From: a virus | Direction: 5' to 3' (one strand) | Virus record (IMG/VR): IMGVR_UViG_3300028423_000521 | Location: 1-43,570 of that record | DNA length: 43,570 nucleotides | In this document: positions 1-6,254 of the stretch, in pieces | Numbering within the stretch: position 1 is the first letter of the stretch | How the letters are laid out: the number at the start of each line of letters is the position of its first letter | The notes under the pieces: model-generated | What the model was told of the DNA's origin: nothing | Seen by the model: the letters and a program-made list of their open reading frames with translations, nothing else | Database searches by the model: none | Program-made: the position numbers and the translations under genes

Positions 1-177
1 CTTCGTGAAAGAACGGCCATAGCCCAGCTTCTTTCCGACGCAAACCCCGAGGCGCTTCTGGCCTCAATCCCTATCGCCCTCGAACAATCGGCCCTGACCG
101 ACGAGCAACTTACCACCTTATCAAATCGCATAGGCCGCATACCCCACGAGCGGACTTGGAGAAACAGGAATGTATAG
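1..177 (+). CDS. Small hypothetical protein, 3' part (gene starts at 43451)
   Basis: This is the end of a 65-residue protein whose start codon lies at 43451, on the other side of the circular join. The reading frame from 43451 runs into 43472-43570, which is identical to 1-99, and continues here to TAG at 175-177. The protein is Ala/Leu-rich (begins MALTNAQLRERTAIAQLL) and probably helical, with no recognised domain or catalytic motif. It opens the right-going run of small genes and overlaps the next gene by 8 bp, suggesting translational coupling. Function unknown. Confidence 0.75.
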   Translation, partial: LRERTAIAQLLSDANPEALLASIPIALEQSALTDEQLTTLSNRIGRIPHERTWRNRNV

Positions 178-379
178 CTACTTCACACGAGTCCTGACTG
201 AGGAGCAGGTAAACTTCATCCTCGAAATGATGCGAGCACTGGGGGCCAAGATAGAACAATCAACGGCCTTAGTAAAATGCTTCGCCCCGGATGGCGATGA
301 GTTATTCGTGGCCATCCAACTTTACCCTGAAACCTACGTCTGTCGCTTTCATAAGGAGGTCTTTGATGCCGCGTTCTAG
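170..379 (+). CDS. Hypothetical protein, 69 aa
   Basis: A 69-residue protein (MYSYFTRVLTEEQ...) starting at ATG 170 within the end of the preceding gene. A purine-rich stretch (GAGAAACAGGA) lies just upstream as a weak ribosome-binding site. It is mixed alpha/beta in character with two cysteines and no recognisable family. It overlaps the next gene by 14 bp, so it sits in a coupled operon. Function unknown. Confidence 0.7.
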   Translation: MYSYFTRVLTEEQVNFILEMMRALGAKIEQSTALVKCFAPDGDELFVAIQLYPETYVCRFHKEVFDAAF

Positions 380-749
380 AAAAGAACAATCGCCCGCCGC
401 TTATCAGGATGTTAAATACGTCCTAGACCTAGCCCTCAAAAAGCCCGGCCTCCGCTACGAGCTATCTACCCCCGGCCGGGCCATCAACTTCAAACAACGT
501 TGCTACATGTATCGCAACCTCCTTCGCGAAATGGCTCAAGAGGCAATTGCCCTTCCCGGCCAGCGGGCTGAGGTATCCTACGACCTTCTCATCATCAAGC
601 AGGTCAATGACGAAGGAAAGCCAGACAAGCAGGCCGGTCGCATCCTAATCTTCGAGCATCATATTCCCGAAGGCCGCCTCATTGACCCTGAAACGGGCGA
701 AGAGATAGACGTCAACATTCCGGGCCTCACAGACTACATATCGGAGTAA
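366..749 (+). CDS. Hypothetical protein, 127 aa
   Basis: The start is placed at ATG 366 because AAGGAGGT lies at the proper distance in front (ending near 361). An in-frame upstream ATG at 291 lacks such a site and would overlap the previous gene more. The N-terminal half is basic (MPRSRKEQSP, FKQRCYMYRN) and the C-terminal half acidic (DPETGEEIDVNIPG). That could fit a nucleic-acid-associated protein, but no family is recognised. Confidence 0.75.
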   Translation: MPRSRKEQSPAAYQDVKYVLDLALKKPGLRYELSTPGRAINFKQRCYMYRNLLREMAQEAIALPGQRAEVSYDLLIIKQVNDEGKPDKQAGRILIFEHHIPEGRLIDPETGEEIDVNIPGLTDYISE

Positions 750-753
750 CACA

Positions 754-999
754 ATGCAATATGCTGCAAGAAACCTCGTCCACATCTCCCTCCACCTTCG
801 TATCCTTTACGAGCCCTCTACCAACCTCTACCACACATGGAGGCTTCAAGACCATCGGGGCTGCCTTCAGTTCGTTTACGAGGGCGGCCTAGAGCCCGAG
901 AGCCTCCTTTTCCTCCTTCGTGAGAAAAGCCCGCCAATCCCTCACTACGAGGAAATCGAGTCCGCGCTCGACTTCACGATACCGGGAATTGAGATATGA
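754..999 (+). CDS. Hypothetical protein, 81 aa
   Basis: An 81-residue protein (MQYAARNLVHISLHL...) starting 4 bp after the previous stop. It is rich in Leu, Tyr and His and ends with an acidic tail. No domain is recognised. It is the last gene before the promoter at 1008, so it closes the first small-gene operon of the right-going arm. Confidence 0.65.
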   Translation: MQYAARNLVHISLHLRILYEPSTNLYHTWRLQDHRGCLQFVYEGGLEPESLLFLLREKSPPIPHYEEIESALDFTIPGIEI

Positions 1000-1007
1000 G
1001 AAAGTAT

Positions 1008-1036
1008 TTGACATTCCCGCAACCATATGGTAGAAG
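1008..1036 (+). promoter_or_regulatory. Sigma70-like promoter upstream of the helicase gene
   Basis: A perfect -35 TTGACA (1008-1013) is followed after 17 bp by TAGAAG (1031-1036, 4 of 6 matches to the -10 consensus). The spacer contains the palindrome CCATATGG (1023-1030). The expected transcription start lies at or just beside the ATACCGCCATA motif at 1040-1050, so a repressor or activator could act here. It would drive the helicase gene at 1079. Confidence 0.6.
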
Positions 1037-1039
1037 AAC

Positions 1040-1050
1040 ATACCGCCATA
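1040..1050 (+). promoter_or_regulatory. Putative operator ATACCGCCATA (copy 1)
   Basis: The 11-mer ATACCGCCATA recurs exactly at 10645-10655 and 39152-39162, each time 3-6 bp downstream of a recognisable -10 element. Here it starts 3 bp after the -10 of the 1008 promoter. A phage-encoded regulator is inferred; none is identified with certainty. Confidence 0.45.
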
Positions 1051-1078
1051 AGTGCGGCCAATAGCAAAGGAAACTGAA

Positions 1079-2527
1079 ATGCCCGACTTCGACCCGACAC
1101 CTGAACAAAAAGCAATCGTAGAGGCGGCCCGCGATACCAGCGACAACCTCTGCGTTATCGCCCGTGCCGGTGCAGCCAAAACCTCCACCCTAGTCCTCAT
1201 CGCAGAGGCGCTGCCCGATACCGACATTCTCTGCCTCGCCTTCAACAAATCCATCGCGACGGAGATGGCCGACCGCCTGCCGCCAAACTGCGAAAGCAAG
1301 ACCCTTCACGGTCTGGGCTACAAAGCGTGGTTCCAGTTCATCCGCCGAAAGTGCGATGTGAAAAAGAACAAGGTCTATCTCATCCTTAAAGAAGAGATCG
1401 ACAAACTCGACGGAGAAGATCGAGACCACGCCTTTGAGAAAATGTCAGAAATCCTCGACTTCGTGTCAAAAGGCAAGAACATGGGCTGGCTGCCCGAGGC
1501 CTACAAAGGCCACTGGAAGCCCTTATACTCCGACATGGAGTTCTTCTCTTCCCTCGAGTTCGAGGTATCTCAGGTCCAAGAATACCTTATCAAAGCCGTC
1601 TCAATCGAAAGCTTCAAACAAGCCCTTCAGGGCTCTGTCGATTTTGACGACATGGTATTCTGCCCGGCCATCACAGCTGCCCCGTGGCCCTCACCTTCAC
1701 TAACCCTTGTGGACGAGTCACAAGACCTGTCTGGCCTTAACCATCACATCCTTAAGAAAATCGTCCGCAACCGCAGGGTAATTGCGGTGGGCGATCCTTG
1801 CCAAGCTATCTACGCCTTCCGTGGGGCAGACTCAAACTCCATGACCGAGCTTTCTCAACTCTTCTCCATGACTGAGTATTCCCTCACCATCAGCTTCCGG
1901 TGCGCCCGCAAGATCACCGAGAACGCATGTTGGCGGGCTCCCGACATGAAGGCTCCCGATTGGGCTGAGGATGGCGAAGTCCTTCAAATCAAATCATGGT
2001 CTGCGGACGACCTTGCCCTAGGCGACGCCATCGTATGCCGCAACAACGCTCCCCTCTTCGCCATAGCCATGAAACTCCTTGAGTCCGGCAAGCCCCCGGT
2101 CATAGCTGGCCGCGACATTGCTGCTCCGCTCAAGAAAATCATGAAAAAGCTTGGCGGGAACTCGCAGCCGAACCTAGCCTCAATAGCCGCCCTAGACGAA
2201 TGGAAGGCCAAGGAGCTTAAGCGGGCCCGCAAAGGAGGCAAAGCGGCCATCCATGACCGTTATGAGTGCATCAAACTCTTCCTTGAGCGGACAGACAACC
2301 TTGGAGACGCGATCTTCTACCTTGACCGGCTCCTCAACTCCGAGGGCCGCATCCACCTCATGACCGGCCATAAGTCCAAGGGGCTAGAGTTCAATACGGT
2401 CTGGTTCCTTGATCCCTTCCTCTGCCGTGTCGAGGAGGGCCAAGACGCAAATATCAAATACGTAATAGAAACTCGTGCCAAGCGCAAGCTTATCTACTGC
2501 ACCACCGAAGGCTTTGACAGCAACTAA
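1079..2527 (+). CDS. UvrD/PcrA-like superfamily 1 DNA helicase
   Basis: A 482-residue SF1 helicase: ATP-driven DNA unwinding in phage replication, recombination or repair. Visible motifs in order are a Walker A variant (ARAGAAKTST, with Ala in place of the usual SerGly), motif Ia region LAFNKS, Walker B DESQD, motif III GDPCQAIYAFRGAD, motif IV SFRCARK, motif V TGHKSKGLEF and motif VI ETRAKRK. It is shorter than cellular UvrD (about 720 residues) and so lacks much of the accessory subdomains, as is usual for phage versions. ATG 1079 is chosen over an in-frame GTG at 1052 because AAAGGAAACTGAA precedes it and 1052 lies too close to the inferred transcript start. Confidence 0.88.
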   Translation: MPDFDPTPEQKAIVEAARDTSDNLCVIARAGAAKTSTLVLIAEALPDTDILCLAFNKSIATEMADRLPPNCESKTLHGLGYKAWFQFIRRKCDVKKNKVYLILKEEIDKLDGEDRDHAFEKMSEILDFVSKGKNMGWLPEAYKGHWKPLYSDMEFFSSLEFEVSQVQEYLIKAVSIESFKQALQGSVDFDDMVFCPAITAAPWPSPSLTLVDESQDLSGLNHHILKKIVRNRRVIAVGDPCQAIYAFRGADSNSMTELSQLFSMTEYSLTISFRCARKITENACWRAPDMKAPDWAEDGEVLQIKSWSADDLALGDAIVCRNNAPLFAIAMKLLESGKPPVIAGRDIAAPLKKIMKKLGGNSQPNLASIAALDEWKAKELKRARKGGKAAIHDRYECIKLFLERTDNLGDAIFYLDRLLNSEGRIHLMTGHKSKGLEFNTVWFLDPFLCRVEEGQDANIKYVIETRAKRKLIYCTTEGFDSN

Positions 2528-2538
2528 GGAGAAACCCG

Positions 2539-3381
2539 ATGAACCTCGATCTTGAAAACCTCGCCCGCCTTACTCGTGACGAACGTGCGGCCGCAAAAAC
2601 CCTCGGTCCCGCAGAAGCCCGCTACCTCGTGGACACCTATTACGCTTTCCAGCGCTTCCGCATCACGGCGGGCAACCAGATCAACGCGGCCGAAAAGCAG
2701 GGCGAGCCTCACTCAACCCTAGCATGGGCTTTCTCTCAATTCGACCTTCTCGAACAGCAGGTCAAGGGAGCCCTGTCCAAATACGTTGAGTCTCACACCA
2801 TCGGCCAGTGGGCCATCTCACAGAAAGGAGTCGGTCCAGTTATCACGGCAGGCTTCCTGTCTCGCCTTCAAATCCGGCCGACCGTAGGCCACTGGTGGAA
2901 TTTCTGTGGCCTTAACCCTGACATAGAATGGAAGAAAGGGCAGGTTCGGCCGTGGAACGCAAGTCTCAAGCGCCTTTGCTGGCTTCTTGGCGAGTCCTTC
3001 ACCAAAGTCTCAGGCCGCGATGATGCCTTTTACGGCCAACTCTATCGCCAACGTAAAGAGCAGGAAGTTCGCAAGAACCTCGCGGGCGACTTCGCTGAGC
3101 AGGCCGCTAAGCAACTCGCCAGTAAGAATTACGGCAAACAGACCGAGGCTTATAAGGCGATGATTGAGGGCCGCCTCCCTGACGCCCAAATCCATCTGCG
3201 GGCTCAACGCTATGCGGTCAAGTTCTTCCTCTCTCACCTCCACCACGTCTGGCATGTCGTGGAACTCAACGAGCGGCCACCGAAGCCTTTCGTAATCGAG
3301 CATCTTGGCCACGCTCATTACGTCGAACCGCCTAACTTCGACACGAAGGAGTATCTAGCCATTAATCGTGATAGTAACTAA
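2539..3381 (+). CDS. IS110-type transposase C-terminal-like (helix-hairpin-helix) protein, no RuvC domain
   Basis: A 280-residue protein starting 11 bp after the helicase, with AAGGAGAAACCCG as ribosome-binding site. Residues about 95-180 (QKGVGPVITAGFLSRLQ, then FCGLNPD..., then ASLKRLCWLLGESF) resemble the C-terminal domain of IS110/IS116/IS902 transposases: a helix-hairpin-helix GVGP motif, a GL-P turn and a final helix. The N-terminal DEDD/RuvC-like domain of real IS110 enzymes is absent. The SG serine expected after GLxP reads WKKG here, so recombinase activity is unlikely and DNA binding is more plausible. The rest is basic and helical. The stop codon lies inside the first unit of the 36-bp array, suggesting the array is its target (inference). 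The family match is by eye. Confidence 0.6.
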   Translation: MNLDLENLARLTRDERAAAKTLGPAEARYLVDTYYAFQRFRITAGNQINAAEKQGEPHSTLAWAFSQFDLLEQQVKGALSKYVESHTIGQWAISQKGVGPVITAGFLSRLQIRPTVGHWWNFCGLNPDIEWKKGQVRPWNASLKRLCWLLGESFTKVSGRDDAFYGQLYRQRKEQEVRKNLAGDFAEQAAKQLASKNYGKQTEAYKAMIEGRLPDAQIHLRAQRYAVKFFLSHLHHVWHVVELNERPPKPFVIEHLGHAHYVEPPNFDTKEYLAINRDSN

Positions 3382-4159
3382 AGAAGTGAGCGAGCCACCG
3401 CTGAAGATAGTAACTAAAGAAGTGAGCGAGCCCGTCACGCCGACTGTAACTTTTTCCGCGAGCGAGCCGAGAATGGAAACTGTAACTCGATTGCTGAGCG
3501 AGCCAATACCACGGACAGTAACCTAACTTGGGAGCGAGTCGCTCGATATGACTGTAACAAAGAAGAAGAGCGATCCTACTACATCGAGTGTATCGTGCAT
3601 GACGAGAGAGCCAGAATTACTGATCGAAACAAAGCATCAGAGCGAGCCATCGTATCCGAAAGTAACAAACCATCAGAGCGAGTCATTGTGGCCGAAAGTA
3701 ACTAATCGGAAGAGCGAGCCATCGTGACCTAGAGTGCCGTAAGCAGAGAGTGAGCCACCCCTAAAGCTAGTATCTATCCCCCTGAGCGAGCCGTCTGATA
3801 AGACAGTAACTCATGATGAGAGCGAGCCGAATGGTCTGACAGTAACATACCAAGCGAGCGAGCCAAGCATATCGAATGTAACGAAGAGAATGAGCGAGCC
3901 ACAGAGTAAGACTGTAACAAAGTTGATGAGCGAGCCATGACTGTTGACAGTAATAAAAGGAGCGAGCGAGCCGCGTAAAGCAAAAGTATCGTGTCAAGTG
4001 AGCGAGCCGGTTGTCCAGAATGAAACTCAAAAGTGGAGCGAGTCACCGAACAGGACAGTATCAATGCGAACTAGCGAGCCACCTCCTTGTATAGTAACTA
4101 ATCGTGGGAGCGAGCCGAATATGTTGAGTGTAACGAAGTTTGTGAGCGCCTATGGCGCT
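3374..4159. repeat. Array of about 22 units with exact 36-bp period
   Basis: AGCGAGCC (or a 1-2 base variant) begins at 3389, 3425, 3461, 3497, 3533, 3569, 3605, 3641, 3677, 3713, 3749, 3785, 3821, 3857, 3893, 3929, 3965, 4001, 4037, 4073 and 4109. Every step is exactly 36 bp, and a diverged copy begins at 4145. A second core, GTAAC (variants GTATC, GAAAC), starts 21 bp after each first core; an extra copy at 3374 opens the array. The 13 bp and 10 bp between cores are almost unrelated from unit to unit. This is not a CRISPR: the conserved part is 13 bp in two blocks and no cas genes are present. Four in-frame stops (3524, 3725, 3740, 3938) argue against a repeat protein. The 21-bp core spacing is two helical turns, which suits a protein-binding array. 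Confidence 0.9.
4145..4159. repeat. Inverted repeat closing the 36-bp array
   Basis: AGCGCC-TAT-GGCGCT is a perfect 6-bp inverted repeat at exactly the place where the next AGCGAGCC core should fall. It is followed by ACCATTAAAAG rather than a T tract, so it is not a typical terminator. It may be a boundary site for whatever binds the array, or a leftover of the mechanism that built it. Confidence 0.6.
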
Positions 4160-4186
4160 ACCATTAAAAGATAGGACCATATCGAG

Positions 4187-4342
4187 ATGAAACAAGACAA
4201 AAGACTGCCCGAGGACCAAGCAGACTATCACTCCCGGCCAGACGAGGGCGCTGGCGTTATCGCCGCCCTCGCCGTAGCCATAACTATCGTCCTCTGCCTC
4301 GTGGCCCTCTTCACCATCTACTACCTACAAAACGGGGGTTGA
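4187..4342 (+). CDS. Small single-pass membrane protein, 51 aa
   Basis: Translation gives a 51-residue protein: a charged N-terminus (MKQDKRLPEDQADYHSRP) and then one long hydrophobic helix (about residues 23-46, IAALAVAITIVLCLVALF) ending YYLQNGG. No cleavable signal is evident, so it is probably an N-in inner-membrane anchor. Its TGA stop overlaps the -35 hexamer of the next promoter (4339-4344). The upstream ribosome-binding site is weak. Function unknown; small membrane proteins in phage early regions often act on the host, but nothing here shows that. Confidence 0.6.
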   Translation: MKQDKRLPEDQADYHSRPDEGAGVIAALAVAITIVLCLVALFTIYYLQNGG

Positions 4343-4366
4343 CAATTCCGCCCGTATATGTAAAAA
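4339..4366 (+). promoter_or_regulatory. Sigma70-like promoter upstream of 4389
   Basis: TTGACA at 4339-4344, a 16-bp spacer and TAAAAA at 4361-4366 as a moderate -10. ATACCGATGG, related to the operator motif, follows at 4371-4380. The -35 overlaps the stop codon of the preceding small membrane-protein gene. Confidence 0.5.
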
Positions 4367-4388
4367 TACCATACCGATGGAGGAAAAC

Positions 4389-4559
4389 ATGCTTTCAAAT
4401 ACTGAAATAATCAATCTAGTCGCTTGCCATTTCTGCTGCGCCATGATCGGGCAACCGTGCATGTGGCATAGAGAAGGTGATCCCGATGGCCGGAAACGTG
4501 TTGCGAAAGAGTCACACGCTGCCCGCATCGCACTCGCACAGAAAAAATACGAAAGATGA
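4389..4559 (+). CDS. Small zinc-finger-like protein, 56 aa
   Basis: Start chosen at ATG 4389, which has GGAGG 4 bp upstream. The in-frame ATG at 4377 lies in front of that site and has no ribosome-binding site of its own. Key residues follow the pattern C-x2-CC-A-x5-PC-x2-H followed by H-AAR, resembling short phage zinc-binding proteins of the CxxC..GxPC..HxxR type. Metal binding and nucleic-acid binding are inferred from the cysteines and basic C-terminus (RIALAQKKYER). Confidence 0.6.
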   Translation: MLSNTEIINLVACHFCCAMIGQPCMWHREGDPDGRKRVAKESHAARIALAQKKYER

Positions 4560-4560
4560 C

Positions 4561-4589
4561 TTGACATTGCATCCGCCAGCGGCCATAAA
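4561..4589 (+). promoter_or_regulatory. Sigma70-like promoter upstream of 4664
   Basis: TTGACA at 4561-4566, 17-bp spacer, CATAAA at 4584-4589 (4 of 6 consensus). It lies in the 104-bp gap before the 165-residue gene at 4664, whose transcript would end at the strong terminator at 5205. Confidence 0.55.
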
Positions 4590-4663
4590 GAACGCATGGC
4601 AACAGCGGATTAGTCAAACCACTCACCCCGCTTCCGCAACCGACATGTAAGAGGAGAAAAACC

Positions 4664-5161
4664 ATGTCAGAGAAGAAAGAAATCACGGTCCAAGGTGTTC
4701 TGGTCGAGGTATCTCAGCCCTACGCCGAGGGCCACCAGATCACCGAAGCCGAGGCCAAAGCCCTCAATCAAGTCCGAGCCGAGAACATCGGCAACAACGT
4801 TCGGACTAAGATCAAAGAAATGCTCGAGTCCGTGGACGGCGACGTGGAGAAAATCGCCAAGGATGCCCGCGCCCTCGTTGCAGAGAAAGACAAAGACTAC
4901 ATCTTCACCCTCGCTTCTGTCGGCGGTGGCGCAACTCGCCTCGATCCGCTTACCAAGGAATGCCGCTCGCTGGCCAAGCAGTATGTCACGGGCAAAATCA
5001 AAGAGAAGGGCATGACCCAGAAGGAATACCTCGAGAAGAACGGCGAGGACTCCATCAAGGAACTTGTGGCCCAGATTTCGGAGAACCCGAAGATCGTGGA
5101 GGCCGCAAAGAAGAACCTCAAGCTGCGTGAGTCCATCCCCACCGACCTCGAGGAAATCTAA
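4664..5161 (+). CDS. Hypothetical charged helical protein, 165 aa
   Basis: A soluble, highly charged, mostly helical protein with a strong ribosome-binding site (AAGAGGAG) and its own promoter and terminator, which suggests high expression as a single gene. The N-terminus reads VQGVLVEVSQPYAEGHQITE and the centre is Lys/Glu-rich. It has no catalytic motif. I have the impression that the SQPYAEGH...EAEAKALNQVRAEN segment recurs in phage proteins of unknown function, but cannot check. A DNA-binding or replication-accessory role is possible, unproven. Confidence 0.7.
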   Translation: MSEKKEITVQGVLVEVSQPYAEGHQITEAEAKALNQVRAENIGNNVRTKIKEMLESVDGDVEKIAKDARALVAEKDKDYIFTLASVGGGATRLDPLTKECRSLAKQYVTGKIKEKGMTQKEYLEKNGEDSIKELVAQISENPKIVEAAKKNLKLRESIPTDLEEI

Positions 5162-5168
5162 TCCTCCC

Positions 5169-5199
5169 GGCCAGCCTTTTCGTCGGGTTGAGGCTGGCC
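5169..5199 (+). terminator. Hairpin downstream of the 165-aa gene
   Basis: GGCCAGCC (5169-5176) pairs with GGCTGGCC (5192-5199), an 8-bp stem with a 15-nt loop, just after the stop codon. It has no T tract of its own and precedes the stronger terminator, so it may protect the 3' end of the mRNA. Confidence 0.5.
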
Positions 5200-5204
5200 C
5201 AACT

Positions 5205-5242
5205 AGGAGTGCGCTTTCTGCCACGAGGGCGCACTCCTTTTT
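5205..5242 (+). terminator. Rho-independent terminator
   Basis: AGGAGTGCGC (5205-5214) pairs perfectly with GCGCACTCCT (5229-5238) and is followed by a run of T. The 10-bp stem with U tail is the clearest intrinsic terminator in the window. It separates the 165-residue gene from the HIRAN gene. Confidence 0.85.
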
Positions 5243-5270
5243 CCTAACCCCATGAAGAACGGAGAAAACC

Positions 5271-5627
5271 ATGAAGCCGCCTGTTTTTCCCAATGTCGCC
5301 GTAGTAGGAATGCATTTTCGTGAGCGCGATGGAGTTCCGGCCAAGGCAATCGTCTCCAATTTCCTGCCGCCCGTGGACCTCGAAATCGAGCGGGAGCCTG
5401 AAAACCCGTTCGACAGCTTCGCCATCAAAGTCCTATACGATGGCCAGCACATCGGCTACATCGAGGCCTCACAAGCAATGTATATCTCACCTTGGATCGA
5501 TCAAGGCATAGACTACATCTGTGTCTGCACCGACCTCGAGCCCCGCCGCCAGAACCTTCACCCAATAGTCACCTTGACGCCGGCAGAAACGCTGGAACTA
5601 AAGAACGAGGAAAAGGCAGAAGCCTGA
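5271..5627 (+). CDS. HIRAN-domain protein, 118 aa
   Basis: The core (VVGMHFRERDG... then EREPENPFDSFAIKVL, then GQHIGYI, then A) matches the HIRAN fold, a small OB-like domain that recognises damaged DNA, stalled forks or 3' ssDNA ends. In eukaryotes it is attached to HLTF/Rad5 helicases; bacteria and phages often carry it alone. Here it is free-standing, in a region with a helicase, nuclease and RecA-like ATPase, so a role in sensing DNA ends or damage is inferred. Ribosome-binding site GGAGAAAACC precedes the ATG. Confidence 0.75.
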   Translation: MKPPVFPNVAVVGMHFRERDGVPAKAIVSNFLPPVDLEIEREPENPFDSFAIKVLYDGQHIGYIEASQAMYISPWIDQGIDYICVCTDLEPRRQNLHPIVTLTPAETLELKNEEKAEA

Positions 5628-5845
5628 TGGGAAAGCATTCGGTCGAGCTTCTTGAGATACTTTACGCTGCGTATCATAGTGAACACGGGCTACTCGTGAG
5701 CACTAACAAGGTTGAGCAGTTACGCCAGCTTATGTATCAGGAAATGAAAACAGACCCTATGCTTGCCTCCCTATCAATAACTCGCTCCCGCACAAACCCG
5801 GATAGTGAACTCTGTATCATAAAGAAGAAATCAAATGAAAGCTGA
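5627..5845 (+). CDS. Hypothetical protein, 72 aa
   Basis: Start ATG 5627 overlaps the previous stop (TGATG), giving coupled translation. The protein (MGKHSVELLEILYAAYHSEHG...) has a helical first half and a basic C-terminal segment (IIKKKSNES). Its 3' end overlaps the next gene by 11 bp. No family recognised. Confidence 0.6.
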   Translation: MGKHSVELLEILYAAYHSEHGLLVSTNKVEQLRQLMYQEMKTDPMLASLSITRSRTNPDSELCIIKKKSNES

Positions 5846-6029
5846 TCTCCAGAAACACACCCTAAACCTACGTGAGGGTGATTGGGACTTCCTAGAGTCC
5901 ATTTTCCGGCCTAATGGCATCCCAACCTCGGTTGCGGTCCGCACCATCATCAGCAACTACGTGGACAAAAAGCGCATCGAGCAGGAGGCCATTAAGAACG
6001 AAACCCCTGACCTAGATGTGGAAATCTGA
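5835..6029 (+). CDS. Ribbon-helix-helix-like small protein, 64 aa
   Basis: The pattern KHTLNLREGDWDFLESIF, then a turn, then SVAVRTIISNYVDKK resembles ribbon-helix-helix (CopG/Arc-like) repressors: a short N-terminal strand, helix A, a turn and helix B. If correct it is a dimeric DNA-binding regulator and a candidate ligand for the palindromic operators of this phage. The match is by pattern only. Confidence 0.5.
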   Translation: MKADLQKHTLNLREGDWDFLESIFRPNGIPTSVAVRTIISNYVDKKRIEQEAIKNETPDLDVEI

Positions 6030-6030
6030 A

Positions 6031-6243
6031 ATGGAAGAAAAATCCGACATTAACGAACTCTTCGCCCGCGATCCTCTATCCCTAACGGACGAGGACATTG
6101 ACCTCATCATAGCGGAGATGCGCAAACGCCGACACCTTTTCAAGACAGCCCCTAAGTCCACCAGCCGCAAAACAACTTCACCCAAACTCACTGAAAAAGA
6201 GAAAGCCGTCAAGGGTCTCGGTGATTTGGGCATCGACATTTAG
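6031..6243 (+). CDS. Hypothetical protein, 70 aa
   Basis: Begins at ATG 6031, one base after the preceding stop; an alternative in-frame ATG at 6016 would add five residues. The N-terminal half is acidic (DPLSLTDEDIDLIIAEMRKRR) and the C-terminal half Lys/Ser/Thr-rich and probably disordered. It sits directly upstream of the RecB/Cas4-like nuclease. No family recognised. Confidence 0.6.
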   Translation: MEEKSDINELFARDPLSLTDEDIDLIIAEMRKRRHLFKTAPKSTSRKTTSPKLTEKEKAVKGLGDLGIDI

Positions 6244-6254
6244 GGAGTCCTCTC

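Noticed and set aside
889-1299. 136-residue minus-strand frame over the first genes
   Set aside because: It is a shadow of the helicase and the 81-residue gene, crosses the promoter at 1008 and has no ribosome-binding site.
2539-3381. A true IS110 insertion sequence
   Set aside because: The N-terminal DEDD/RuvC domain is missing, the expected serine is replaced and the gene is in operon register with the helicase. I see no element ends.
3374-4159. CRISPR array
   Set aside because: The conserved part is two short blocks of 8 and 5 bp, the variable parts are 13 and 10 bp, and no cas1/cas2 or effector genes are in the window. The Cas4-like nuclease is of the phage recombination type.
3767-4174. 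Open frames within the 36-bp array on both strands (87, 96 and 76 residues)
   Set aside because: They arise because the period is a multiple of three and the conserved cores lack stops. They overlap each other, have no ribosome-binding sites and give low-complexity 12-residue repeats.
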